Assembly: GCA_027592155.1 (NCBI GenBank)
Contig: JAQCKY010000136.1
Coordinates: forward strand, 1-6,519
Length of the DNA stretch: 6,519 nt
Direction: 5' to 3'
DNA from: Pseudomonadota bacterium
GTDB taxonomy: Bacteria > Pseudomonadota > Alphaproteobacteria > Rhodospirillales > UBA2165
Shown one piece after another: positions 1-6,519 of this stretch. Under the pieces are notes generated by a model, which did not search any database, was not told the DNA's origin, and saw only the letters and a list, made by a program, of their open reading frames with translations. The position numbers were made by a program, and so were the translations under genes. Within the stretch, counting starts at the first letter, position 1. Every line of letters begins with the position of its first letter.

Positions 1-964
1 TCGTGATCAGGTTGGGAACCATTTCCCCCGGGACCAATTTAGAAACGCCGATGGAAAGCGTGATCGTGCCGAGTTGCTCCCCCGTGCGCCGGTTGACGAT
101 GTTCTTGCTCGCCAGTCGATTGCGAATTTCATTCGCGAGATGTGCTGCCGGCTCGATTTCCGTGTTCGGTAAGATGACACAGAATTCTTCACCGCCATAC
201 CGTGCGGCTGTATCTTGTCCCTTGATGCTTTCGGTCAAGGTATTTGCCAGGAGTTTCAACACCTGATCGCCGGTTTGATGGCCATGGGAATCGTTGAATT
301 TCTTGAAATGATCAATGTCGACCATGAGCAAACAAAGCGAAGTCCCGTTTTCAACGGCGCTGGTCGCGTCCTGTCGAAGCCGCATATCAAACATTTTGCG
401 GTTCGCAATGCCCGTTAGCGAATCGGTGGAGGCTTCGCGGCGGGTTGCTTCAACCTCCAACCGCAATTGAGATACTTCAGCACCTGAATCAGCCAGCTTA
501 CGCTCCAACTCACGGGTATGCTCTTCCATCTCCCGCGTTGCCGTCAGAACCCCGTCGATAATAACCTGCAAATTTGCGTCCGCCGGATGACGGGAAAGTT
601 CGCCGCTGGCGCCTTCAAGGACAGTGCCCAGAACGGCAGCATCCGCTCCGGCGTCACCGAGATATTCCACGGCCTTAGTGAGGGCCTGTTCCATTCGGTT
701 CGTCGTGTTGTACAGCGCCGTCCCTTCTTGGTCGAAGGTAAAGAACCGTTCAAATAGTTCTTCACACTGCTGAGCCGTCATGGCATCTGTGTCGGCGATG
801 ATTGCGTTCACAGCTGACTTTAGGTCAGGGAAGGAGTCCGCAAAATAGGTGTACCAGACGGTATAATTATTTGGCGTTGGCGCGATTCCAAGGTCGACCA
901 TCTTGGCGACCGCAGATTGCGCGAGCATTGCCGCTACCTTCGCATCTTTACCGTTATCCAACAT
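1..964 (-). CDS. GGDEF diguanylate cyclase, cytoplasmic, C-terminus cut by window start
   Basis: Predicted to make the second messenger c-di-GMP from two GTP. The reading frame runs from ATG at 964-962 to the window edge without a stop (321 whole codons). Residues 1 to about 133 form a helical N-terminal region with an NNYTVWYTY stretch, seen in many alphaproteobacterial GGDEF proteins; I cannot name a known sensor domain there. Residues about 134-178 look like a charged coiled-coil linker. The GGDEF domain begins at D181-SLTG, with the metal-binding stretch VDIDHFKKFND (215-225), SHGHQTGDQVL (226-236), the active-site loop GGEEF (257-261) and TLSIGVS further on; only its last part is missing. 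No signal peptide or membrane segment is visible, so it should be cytosolic. The inhibitory site five residues before GGEEF reads KGQD (248-251) instead of RxxD. An in-frame stop at 997-995 limits extension upstream. GGAGG at 971-967 lies only 2 nt from this ATG but 5 nt from an in-frame TTG at 961-959, so the start could be one codon later. Family call is firm; the sensed signal is unknown. Confidence 0.93.
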   Translation of the reverse strand, partial: MLDNGKDAKVAAMLAQSAVAKMVDLGIAPTPNNYTVWYTYFADSFPDLKSAVNAIIADTDAMTAQQCEELFERFFTFDQEGTALYNTTNRMEQALTKAVEYLGDAGADAAVLGTVLEGASGELSRHPADANLQVIIDGVLTATREMEEHTRELERKLADSGAEVSQLRLEVEATRREASTDSLTGIANRKMFDMRLRQDATSAVENGTSLCLLMVDIDHFKKFNDSHGHQTGDQVLKLLANTLTESIKGQDTAARYGGEEFCVILPNTEIEPAAHLANEIRNRLASKNIVNRRTGEQLGTITLSIGVSKLVPGEMVPNLIT

Positions 965-1061
965 TCCCTCCGGCCTTCGGCCAGCCCCAGTTTGTTATTG
1001 CATCTGCCACCCCGTAGCCCGCGCATAGGCACCAGCGCGCATTTCCTTTAAATTGTGATGA

Positions 1062-1098
1062 CCAGGGAAAATATCAACTTTTCTCGTGAATTCCCTAG
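1062..1098. repeat. Interrupted inverted repeat, possible operator
   Basis: CCAGGGAA (1062-1069) and TTCCCTAG (1091-1098) are inverted copies matching at 7 of 8 positions, separated by 21 bp of A+T-rich sequence. The right arm ends 4 bp before the candidate -35 box of the plus-strand gene, a position where a dimeric regulator could act on either divergent promoter. An 8-bp arm with one mismatch can arise by chance, so this is only a suggestion. Confidence 0.2.
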
Positions 1099-1102
1099 TC
1101 TT

Positions 1103-1133
1103 TTGATAATGAGCAATGGTTAGGCGCTATATT
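1103..1133 (+). promoter_or_regulatory. Candidate sigma70-type promoter for the Fd-MBL/NDT unit
   Basis: A TTGATA box (1103-1108, five of six to TTGACA) is followed after a long 19-bp spacer by TATATT (1128-1133). Transcription would begin near 1140, leaving a leader of about 45 nt before the preferred TTG start at 1186. The spacer is longer than the usual 17 bp, and a second -10-like GATAAT (1105-1110) overlaps the -35 box, so the assignment is tentative. Confidence 0.3.
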
Positions 1134-1158
1134 AGTAGAGGCCCATGGGGGTCTAAGG

Positions 1159-1188
1159 CCGGAGGATTTGACCGGAGGCAGGAATTTG
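1159..1188 (+). promoter_or_regulatory. Duplicated Shine-Dalgarno/TTG start region
   Basis: CCGGAGG occurs twice, at 1159-1165 and 1172-1178, and each copy is followed by an in-frame TTG (1168 and 1186). For the first TTG the gap after GGAGG is 2 nt, too short for efficient initiation; for the second it is 7 nt, close to ideal. This spacing is why I place the start at 1186. No in-frame ATG occurs until codon 60 of the protein, beyond the Fe-S cysteines, so initiation at a TTG codon is very likely. Confidence 0.6.
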
Positions 1189-2055
1189 GCGAATAAACTG
1201 AAGCGGCTACCGGAGAACACCAGCGGGGATTTCTATGTCGATTCCACCTGCATCGACTGCGAAACCTGCCAGTGGGTTGCCCCAAATAGTTTTGCACAGG
1301 CCACGACCACCTCGTATGTGCATCAGCAGCCCCCGAACGGGCCCGATCAGCATCGTGCATTGATGGCGTTGATCGCCTGTCCGGTTGGAGCCATCGGCAC
1401 CGACAGAAAACATGATATTTGGGCAGCGAAAAACTCGTTTCCGGAACACCTTGAAGACAATGTCTATGCCTGTGGCTTTCATGCGGCCGCCAGTTTCGGT
1501 GCGGCCAGCTATTTCATTCAGCGCCCCGAGGGAAATGTCCTCATCGATTCACCCCGTTTCGCCGGCCACCTATTAAATAAAATTGATGCCATGGGCGGCA
1601 TCCGTTGGATGTATCTGACCCATAAAGACGATATCGCCGAACACCAAAAATTTCGCGACCGCTACGGATGTGATCGTATCATTCACGAAGATGATTTGGT
1701 CCGCGGCCTCGAAGACGCCGAAATGATAATTCGGGGAGACCAGCCGGTAATCTTGGACGAGGGGCTGACGATCATCCCGGTTCCAGGCCATACCCGAGGC
1801 TCAACCTGCCTTCGTTACGCAGACAAATTTCTTTTTACCGGAGATCATTTGGCATGGAGTGAAAATTCTAAAACCTTGCGTGCGTTTCGGAATGTTTGTT
1901 GGTTCGACTGGTCGGCCCAAACCGCATCCATGGAACGCTTAGCCGAATTCCGCTTCGAATGGGTCCTGCCCGGCCACGGCCAACCCGGCAACCGGTCCGC
2001 GTCCGAAATGGCAGCATGTCTTGAGGATTGTATCGCCTGGATGAGAACGAAATAA
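1186..2055 (+). CDS. Ferredoxin domain fused to MBL-fold metallo-hydrolase
   Basis: A 289-residue soluble protein with two parts. Residues about 15-72 form a single-cluster ferredoxin-like domain: C22-x2-C25-x2-C28 and, after a gap, C65-P in the stretch ACPVGAI, a layout that should bind one Fe-S cluster (probably 4Fe-4S). Residues about 93-285 form a metallo-beta-lactamase fold: THKDD (145-149), PGHTRGS (200-206, H202), FTGDH (217-221, D220) and LPGHG (261-265, H264). The first metal motif is unusual: instead of HxHxDH it reads H146-K-D-D-I-A-E-H153, so the second histidine is replaced. From memory, ferredoxin-MBL proteins of cyanobacteria and plant chloroplasts have a similar HxDD form, so this may be a family trait and not decay. 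The substrate is unknown; the family's usual chemistry is hydrolysis or redox at a dinuclear metal site, and the Fe-S domain suggests electron transfer or sensing. Start chosen at TTG 1186 on ribosome-binding-site spacing; TTG 1168 would add six residues. It probably leads a two-gene unit with the NDT gene 40 bp downstream. Confidence 0.88.
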   Translation: MANKLKRLPENTSGDFYVDSTCIDCETCQWVAPNSFAQATTTSYVHQQPPNGPDQHRALMALIACPVGAIGTDRKHDIWAAKNSFPEHLEDNVYACGFHAAASFGAASYFIQRPEGNVLIDSPRFAGHLLNKIDAMGGIRWMYLTHKDDIAEHQKFRDRYGCDRIIHEDDLVRGLEDAEMIIRGDQPVILDEGLTIIPVPGHTRGSTCLRYADKFLFTGDHLAWSENSKTLRAFRNVCWFDWSAQTASMERLAEFRFEWVLPGHGQPGNRSASEMAACLEDCIAWMRTK

Positions 2056-2057
2056 TC

Positions 2058-2076
2058 GATACAACCGTGATACAAT
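2058..2076 (+). promoter_or_regulatory. GATACAA direct repeat with extended -10-like box
   Basis: GATACAA occurs at 2058-2064 and 2069-2075, an offset of 11 bp (about one helical turn), in the 40-bp gap before the NDT gene. The second copy forms TGATACAAT (2068-2076), resembling an extended -10 element, but no good -35 box lies upstream within the end of the preceding gene. It might be an internal promoter or a regulator site; chance is also possible. Confidence 0.22.
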
Positions 2077-2095
2077 ATGCCGAGGATCTTTTCGC

Positions 2096-2647
2096 ATGAC
2101 CAACGATCCGCCGCGCGTCTACCTCGCCGGACCCGATTTCTGCCACCCTCAGGCAGAAGTTCTTATCCAAAACAAAAAATTGATCTGTGAAAAATACGGG
2201 CTGGAATGCGTCTCCGCCACGGACACCGATTTGCAGTTCAACTCTCCAAACCGCCCGGCGGCTGGTCTTGCTAATCACGCGGCGGTCATCGAATTACTCA
2301 AAAGCTGCGATGCCCTCATCGCCAATATGAACCCGTTTCGCGGCCCCAGCATGGATGTCGGCGCGGCGTTCGAAATGGGTTACATGGCCGCGCTAGACCG
2401 GCCGGTCGTCGCTTACAGCAGCGATCAGCAGCATTACGCCGCGCGAGTTGCGCGCTTGCATGATGTCATCGAGCAACCGCTGCAAGAATTTAACGGACGC
2501 CTCTGCACACCGGATGGTCTCGCGGTCGAGAATTTCGATCTCGTCGACAACTTCATGGTCGCAGGGGCAGCGCTCGCCAAATCTGCCGCGATTTCGGAGG
2601 ATTTCGAAGGCGCCGTCCGCTGGGCTCGCCGGCTTACCGACGCCTGA
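2096..2647 (+). CDS. Nucleoside 2-deoxyribosyltransferase family protein
   Basis: A 183-residue soluble protein of the NDT/DNPH1 (Rcl) superfamily, which cleaves or exchanges the N-glycosidic bond of (deoxy)nucleosides or nucleotides through a covalent ribosyl-glutamate intermediate. The N-terminal strand YLAGPDF (9-15) is the family signature. The block NMNPFRGPSMDVGAAFEMGY (77-96) holds the predicted nucleophile E93 and D87, in the same six-residue spacing as D92 and E98 of the Lactobacillus enzyme; D72 in SCDALIAN is another likely active-site acid. VDNFM (150-154) matches the DNxM-type element that a neighbouring subunit usually contributes. Length is normal for the family. GAGG at 2082-2085 lies 10 nt before ATG. 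It follows the Fd-MBL gene by 40 bp on the same strand, so co-transcription is likely. Whether it transfers deoxyribose between bases (salvage) or hydrolyses nucleoside monophosphates (pool sanitation) cannot be settled from sequence alone. Confidence 0.9.
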   Translation: MTNDPPRVYLAGPDFCHPQAEVLIQNKKLICEKYGLECVSATDTDLQFNSPNRPAAGLANHAAVIELLKSCDALIANMNPFRGPSMDVGAAFEMGYMAALDRPVVAYSSDQQHYAARVARLHDVIEQPLQEFNGRLCTPDGLAVENFDLVDNFMVAGAALAKSAAISEDFEGAVRWARRLTDA

Positions 2648-2656
2648 CAAACCGCC

Positions 2657-3166
2657 CTATTCTATTCCGTGGCTAACCGTGAACTGCGGTGGATTTTTTA
2701 AGGTCTGATAGACAACGCAAAACCGCTCGGTTAATTCAATCAACTTATCGACTTTCTCGGACGCGGCATCGGTATCGACGTTAAAGTGCAGGCGGATATC
2801 GCTAAAACCGACCGGGGCATCCCTCGCAACACCGAGTGTCCCCCGAAAATCCAAATCGCCTTCTACCCTGACAGACCCACCACGGAGGTCAATTTCCATG
2901 GCCGTCGCGACCGATACCAATGTCACCCCCGCACAGGCGACAAGGGACTGAAGCAGCATATCGCCTGAGCATGCTGCCGTACCGTCGCCCCCCGTTGCCG
3001 GATGTAGACCGGCGTTGGCGATACCGAACCCCGCATCGACCGAACATATCAGCCCCTCGGGATCCAGAATGCCTTCGGCGCTCAATACGAGCTGTGCGAC
3101 CTCCGGTGTCGCCTTGTACGCAGACTTCAACGGTGCCTGGAGCGCCCGCAAATCTTCCAATTTCAT
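2657..3166 (-). CDS. OsmC-family protein
   Basis: A 169-residue soluble protein of the OsmC/Ohr superfamily, whose members reduce organic or inorganic hydroperoxides using a redox cysteine pair and usually form intertwined dimers. The first cysteine is C78 in SLVACAGVT, at the start of the central helix after TGGDGTAACSGDMLLQ (58-73); the second is C150 in ERFCVVYQTL. The 72-residue gap between them fits the family. The second site reads CVV where many relatives have CP, which suggests a separate subgroup and not classical Ohr, so peroxidase activity and substrate are uncertain. The start ATG at 3166-3164 is preceded by GAGG with about 10 nt spacing. It lies 75 bp downstream of metH on the same strand and converges on the NDT gene with 9 bp between stop codons; I see no strong terminator on either side. 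Confidence 0.9.
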   Translation of the reverse strand: MKLEDLRALQAPLKSAYKATPEVAQLVLSAEGILDPEGLICSVDAGFGIANAGLHPATGGDGTAACSGDMLLQSLVACAGVTLVSVATAMEIDLRGGSVRVEGDLDFRGTLGVARDAPVGFSDIRLHFNVDTDAASEKVDKLIELTERFCVVYQTLKNPPQFTVSHGIE

Positions 3167-3221
3167 AACAATCGATCCTCTTCGGTACGGGCGGCATCTT
3201 CACATGTCCCGGCGCGACATC

Positions 3222-3241
3222 AACTCACGGGTCCGCGAGTT
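3222..3241 (-). repeat. 20-nt inverted repeat abutting the metH stop codon
   Basis: On the minus strand, the 20 nt right after the metH TGA fold as an 8-bp stem, AACTCGCG with CGTGAGTT (one G-U pair), around a GACC tetraloop. No run of T follows on the minus strand, so it is not a canonical intrinsic terminator. It could protect the metH mRNA 3' end, act as a weak or factor-assisted terminator, or reduce read-through into osmC. The stem is seen directly in the sequence; the role is inference. Confidence 0.5.
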
Positions 3242-6200
3242 TCATCGGGCGTAGTTTAGATTGGGCGCCAGGTACCGTTCGGCGGTCTCCAGATCGCTAC
3301 CCTTCCGCGCCGCGTAGTCCTCCACCTGATCCTTGCCGATCCTGCCGACCCCAAAATAACGGGCCGTGGGATGGGCAAAATAATAGCCGCTGACGGAGGA
3401 TGCCGGGAGCATTGCGTTGCTTTCGGTCAGACTAATTGATGCATTCTTCTCGGCATCCAACAGCGCAAACAAATCCGGTTTTTCCGTATGGTCGGGACAA
3501 GCGGGATAGCCGGGAGCCGGCCGTATGCCGCGATACCGCTCCTTGATGAGCTCTTGGTTATCCAGGTGCTCGTCACGGGCATAGGCCCAAAATTCACGGC
3601 GCACCCGTTCATGCATCCGTTCCGCGAAGGCCTCGGCAAGCCGGTCGGCGAGCGCCTTCAACAGAATACTGTTATAATCGTCATTGGCGGCTTTGAACCG
3701 TTCGAGATGCTCCTCTATCCCAATTCCCGCCGTCACCGCGAAACCGCCGACAAAATCTGCAATTCCCGTCTCTTTCGGCGCGATATAGTCGGCGAGACAA
3801 GAGTTGTAACGTCCGGTTGATTTGTCCATCTGCTGGCGCAGAAAATGGACCGTCGTACGCACGGACCCGCGGGACTCGTCCCGGTAAACCTCCACATCGT
3901 CGCCGACGGAATTTGCCGGAAAAAAGCCGACAACCCCTCGGGCTGACAGCCAGTTCTCTTTGATAATTTGCTGCAGCATATCCTGTGCATCGTCGAACAA
4001 AGCCCGCGCGGCCTTTCCAACAACCTCGTCCTCTAGAATTTTAGGATAATTGCCGGCAAGCTCCCATGTCCGGAAAAAAGGCGTCCAATCGATCCGGTTG
4101 GCAATCTCCCGGAGATCATATTCCTCGAAGGTTTTCAGCCCCATGAAGGTGGGCTTTTCCGGTCGATGGTCGTCCCAATCAATCCGCGGCCGGCGATCTC
4201 TTGCCTCAGCAATGCTCAGCAGGCGATTGTCATTTTGCCGGCCCTCATGCTCTTCTCGAATGGTGCCGTATTCGCCGGCGATATCCTTGATATAACCGTC
4301 CTTTTGGTCGTCGCTCAGCAGGCTGCCGACCACGCCAACCGCGCGCGACGCGTCGGTGACATAGATCGTCGGACCGTGATAGGCCGGTGCGATTTTGACG
4401 GCGGTGTGCGCCCGCGACGTGGTCGCGCCACCGATCAGCAACGGCCGGTCAAACCCATCCCGCGTGAGCTCATCGGCGACCGACACCATTTCCTCGAGAG
4501 AGGGCGTGATCAGGCCGCTTAGCCCAATCATGTCGACATTCTCCTTCTTGGCAGCGGCCAAAATATCGGCGTAGGGCACCATCACGCCAAGATCGACAAT
4601 TTCGTAATTGTTACACTGCAGGACGACGCCGACGATGTTCTTTCCGATGTCATGGACGTCGCCTTTTACGGTGGCGAGCAGAATTTTTCCCTTTGCCCGA
4701 GTATCGCCGCTGGCCTCTTTTTCCTTTTCGATGAACGGCGTGAGATGAGCAACAGCCTGCTTCATCACACGGGCGCTATTCACCACCTGAGGCAAAAACA
4801 TCTGGCCGGAACCGAACAGATCACCAACCACATTCATGCCGTCCATCAAGGGCCCTTCGATGACGTCCAAGGGGCGTTCCGAATTTTGGCGCGCCTCTTC
4901 GGTGTCGGCGACGATATAGTCGGTAATCCCCTGAACCAAGGCATGGGTCATACGTTCGCCGACGGTACCCTCCCGCCAGGACAAGTCGTTTTTGTCCTTC
5001 TGCAAACCGCCTTCCGCCTGGTCGGCAACCTCGAGCAGCCGCTCCGTACTATCCTCGCGGCGATTGAAAATGACGTCTTCGATACGGTCGCGCAGATCAT
5101 CCGTCAGATCGGAATACACGGCGAGTTGTCCCGCATTGACGATCCCCATATCGAGCCCGGCCCGTATGGCGTGATACAGAAAAACCGTATGCATCGACTC
5201 CCGCATCGCGTCATTACCGCGGAACGAAAAGGACATGTTGCTGACACCGCCGCTGGTCAAAGCGCCGGGGAGATGTTCCTTGATATGGGCAATCGCCCGG
5301 ATGAAATCGGCGGAGAAATTGGCATGTTCGGCAATTCCTGTCGCAACAGGGAAAATATTGGCATCGAAGATAATATTGTTGGGCGCGAAGCCGACCCGGT
5401 TTACCAAAATGTCGTAAGACCGGGCGCATATCTCCACCATGCGATCGAAATTATCCGCCTGGCCAAGGTCATCAAAGGCCATGACCACGGCCGCCGCACC
5501 GTAACGAAGAACGAGCTCGGCTTGGCGAACGAAGGCCTCCTCACCCTCCTTGAGACTGATGGAATTGACGATCCCTTTGCCTTGAATACATTTGAGCCCG
5601 GCCTCGAGGACCGACCAACGGGACGAATCGATCATGATCGGGACCCGGCAGATATCGGGTTCAGCGGCAATCAGTTTGAGAAAACGTTCCATCGCCGCTT
5701 CGGAATCCAGCATCGCCTCATCCATATTGATATCGATGACTTGAGCGCCGTTGGCGACTTGCTGGCGTGCGACTTCTAGGGCGGCATTGTAATCCCCGGC
5801 GACGATGAGCTTCTTGAAACGGGCCGACCCGGCAACGTTTGTCCGCTCGCCGATATTGACGAACCCTGTCACGTCATCCAGTCGCAACGGCTCGAGCCCG
5901 CTCAACCGACACGCCGTCCAATTCTCCGGCGGAATTCGAGGCGGAACATCCGCAACGGCCGTCGCGATTGCCCGGATATGTTCCGGCGTCGTCCCACAGC
6001 ACCCACCGGCGACATTCACGAAACCGCTTTGAGAGAACTCCCGAATTTGCGACGCCATCGAAGCAGGCGTGTCGTCATAACCGCCGAATTCATTCGGCAG
6101 ACCGGCATTGGGATAGAGGCTGACAAAGGCTTCGCTCACCTGGGCAAAGCTCTGGATATGAGGGCGCAACTCCTTGGCGCCCAAGGCGCAGTTCAGACCG

Positions 6201-6519
6201 GCCATAAGGGGCTTCATATGGGAGATAGACACCCAGAACGCTTCCGGCGTCTGACCCGATAATGTCCGGCCGGATGCGTCGGTAATGGTGCCGGAAATTA
6301 TCATCGGCAGCTTTTGGCCACGATCGTCGAAGAGGGACTGAATGGCAAAAATTACCGCTTTGGCGTTCAAAGTATCGAAGACAGTTTCGACGAGCAGAAT
6401 ATCGACCCCGCCATCGACCAACCCCTCCGCCGACTCACGATACGTCTCTACCAGCTGGTCAAAGGTAACATTGCGGTATCCGGGATCGTTGACGTCGGGG
6501 GACAAAGACGCAGTCCGGT
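3242..6519 (-). CDS. metH: Cobalamin-dependent methionine synthase, N-terminus beyond window
   Basis: Transfers a methyl group from 5-methyltetrahydrofolate to homocysteine through protein-bound cobalamin, giving methionine and tetrahydrofolate; cytosolic. The frame is open to the window end. The first visible residues, RTASLSPDVNDP, match about residues 138-149 of E. coli MetH, so about 137 residues lie outside; TTG at 6505 is internal and not a start. Using approximate E. coli numbering, all modules are present. The homocysteine domain has zinc ligands in LNCALG (C247) and GGCCGTTP (C310, C311). The pterin domain starts at FVNIGERTN (near 5840-5870) with IDINMDEAMLD and MIDSSRW. The helical cap is followed by the B12 domain with GDVHDIGKNI, whose histidine codon at 4654-4652 falls exactly at the position of His759, the lower cobalt ligand. 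The C-terminal SAM-binding activation domain has RPAPGYPACP near 3490-3525. The full protein would be about 1,228 residues, as in E. coli (1,227). No frameshift or missing catalytic residue is visible. The promoter, and any cobalamin or SAM riboswitch, would lie outside the window. Confidence 0.98.
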   Translation of the reverse strand, partial: RTASLSPDVNDPGYRNVTFDQLVETYRESAEGLVDGGVDILLVETVFDTLNAKAVIFAIQSLFDDRGQKLPMIISGTITDASGRTLSGQTPEAFWVSISHMKPLMAGLNCALGAKELRPHIQSFAQVSEAFVSLYPNAGLPNEFGGYDDTPASMASQIREFSQSGFVNVAGGCCGTTPEHIRAIATAVADVPPRIPPENWTACRLSGLEPLRLDDVTGFVNIGERTNVAGSARFKKLIVAGDYNAALEVARQQVANGAQVIDINMDEAMLDSEAAMERFLKLIAAEPDICRVPIMIDSSRWSVLEAGLKCIQGKGIVNSISLKEGEEAFVRQAELVLRYGAAAVVMAFDDLGQADNFDRMVEICARSYDILVNRVGFAPNNIIFDANIFPVATGIAEHANFSADFIRAIAHIKEHLPGALTSGGVSNMSFSFRGNDAMRESMHTVFLYHAIRAGLDMGIVNAGQLAVYSDLTDDLRDRIEDVIFNRREDSTERLLEVADQAEGGLQKDKNDLSWREGTVGERMTHALVQGITDYIVADTEEARQNSERPLDVIEGPLMDGMNVVGDLFGSGQMFLPQVVNSARVMKQAVAHLTPFIEKEKEASGDTRAKGKILLATVKGDVHDIGKNIVGVVLQCNNYEIVDLGVMVPYADILAAAKKENVDMIGLSGLITPSLEEMVSVADELTRDGFDRPLLIGGATTSRAHTAVKIAPAYHGPTIYVTDASRAVGVVGSLLSDDQKDGYIKDIAGEYGTIREEHEGRQNDNRLLSIAEARDRRPRIDWDDHRPEKPTFMGLKTFEEYDLREIANRIDWTPFFRTWELAGNYPKILEDEVVGKAARALFDDAQDMLQQIIKENWLSARGVVGFFPANSVGDDVEVYRDESRGSVRTTVHFLRQQMDKSTGRYNSCLADYIAPKETGIADFVGGFAVTAGIGIEEHLERFKAANDDYNSILLKALADRLAEAFAERMHERVRREFWAYARDEHLDNQELIKERYRGIRPAPGYPACPDHTEKPDLFALLDAEKNASISLTESNAMLPASSVSGYYFAHPTARYFGVGRIGKDQVEDYAARKGSDLETAERYLAPNLNYAR

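Larger units (their letters stand above)
965..1185. other. Divergent intergenic region between the cyclase and the Fd-MBL gene
   Basis: These roughly 220 bp separate two divergently transcribed genes and must hold the promoters of both. The centre (about 1045-1135) is clearly richer in A+T than the flanks. It contains a candidate plus-strand promoter, an interrupted inverted repeat, and a short GGCC-TTC-GGCC inverted repeat (972-982) just upstream of the cyclase ribosome-binding site. For the minus strand, a TTGATA box can be read at 1077-1072, but no good -10 box follows at normal spacing. I see no tRNA, small ORF or riboswitch. Confidence 0.6.

Noticed and set aside
972..982. GGCC-TTC-GGCC hairpin before the cyclase start
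   Set aside because: A 4-bp stem with a 3-nt loop is weak and common in G+C-rich DNA; I do not assign it a regulatory role.
1145..1156. Three-codon ATG-GGG-GTC-TAA frame in the leader of the Fd-MBL gene
   Set aside because: There is no ribosome-binding site before it, and so short a frame is expected by chance.
1868..2278. Minus-strand open frame (136 codons) spanning the Fd-MBL/NDT junction
   Set aside because: It overlaps two well-supported genes on the other strand, its translation shows no family signature, and it is arginine-rich like other shadow frames here.
2648..2656. Search for a shared terminator between the convergent NDT and osmC genes
   Set aside because: Only 9 bp separate the stop codons, and no hairpin with a T-run is visible on either strand there.
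4652..5779. Long plus-strand open frame (375 codons) antisense to metH
   Set aside because: It lies wholly inside metH, whose protein matches the E. coli enzyme module by module. The antisense product has no recognisable motif, and its length fits a shadow of a G+C-rich coding strand.
6503..6505. TTG as a possible start of metH
   Set aside because: The frame continues to the window edge with RTAS, matching internal E. coli MetH sequence, so this TTG is a leucine codon within the protein.

Overview
The window reads as ordinary chromosomal DNA from an alphaproteobacterium, plausibly of the Rhodospirillales type. This placement is inference: it rests on moderately high G+C, the style of the cytoplasmic GGDEF protein, the OsmC subtype, and a full-length MetH close to the E. 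coli enzyme. I see no insertion sequence, tRNA, rRNA, CRISPR array or phage gene. Coding density is high, and both ends of the window cut through genes.

Layout: (1) positions 1-964, minus strand, carry a diguanylate cyclase with a GGEEF motif, cut at its C-terminus by the window start. (2) About 220 bp of non-coding DNA separates it from a divergent plus-strand pair. (3) That pair is a ferredoxin/metallo-beta-lactamase-fold fusion protein (1186-2055) and, 40 bp later, a nucleoside 2-deoxyribosyltransferase family protein (2096-2647). (4) Converging on the pair, with only 9 bp between stop codons, is an OsmC-family protein (2657-3166, minus). (5) Upstream of osmC on the same strand, 75 bp away, is the cobalamin-dependent methionine synthase metH (3242 to the window end), which lacks roughly its first 137 residues.

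How the genes might work together: c-di-GMP signalling (DGC), an Fe-S/MBL protein of unknown substrate, nucleoside or nucleotide N-glycosidic chemistry (NDT family), thiol/peroxide chemistry (OsmC) and methionine/one-carbon metabolism (MetH) do not form one known pathway. The likely transcription units are DGC alone, MBL-NDT, and metH with possible read-through into osmC.

I found no convincing new multi-gene system. The points most worth a second look are the altered metal motif of the Fd-MBL fusion, the duplicated SD-TTG start region in front of it, the degenerate inhibitory site in the cyclase, and a 20-nt inverted repeat abutting the metH stop codon.
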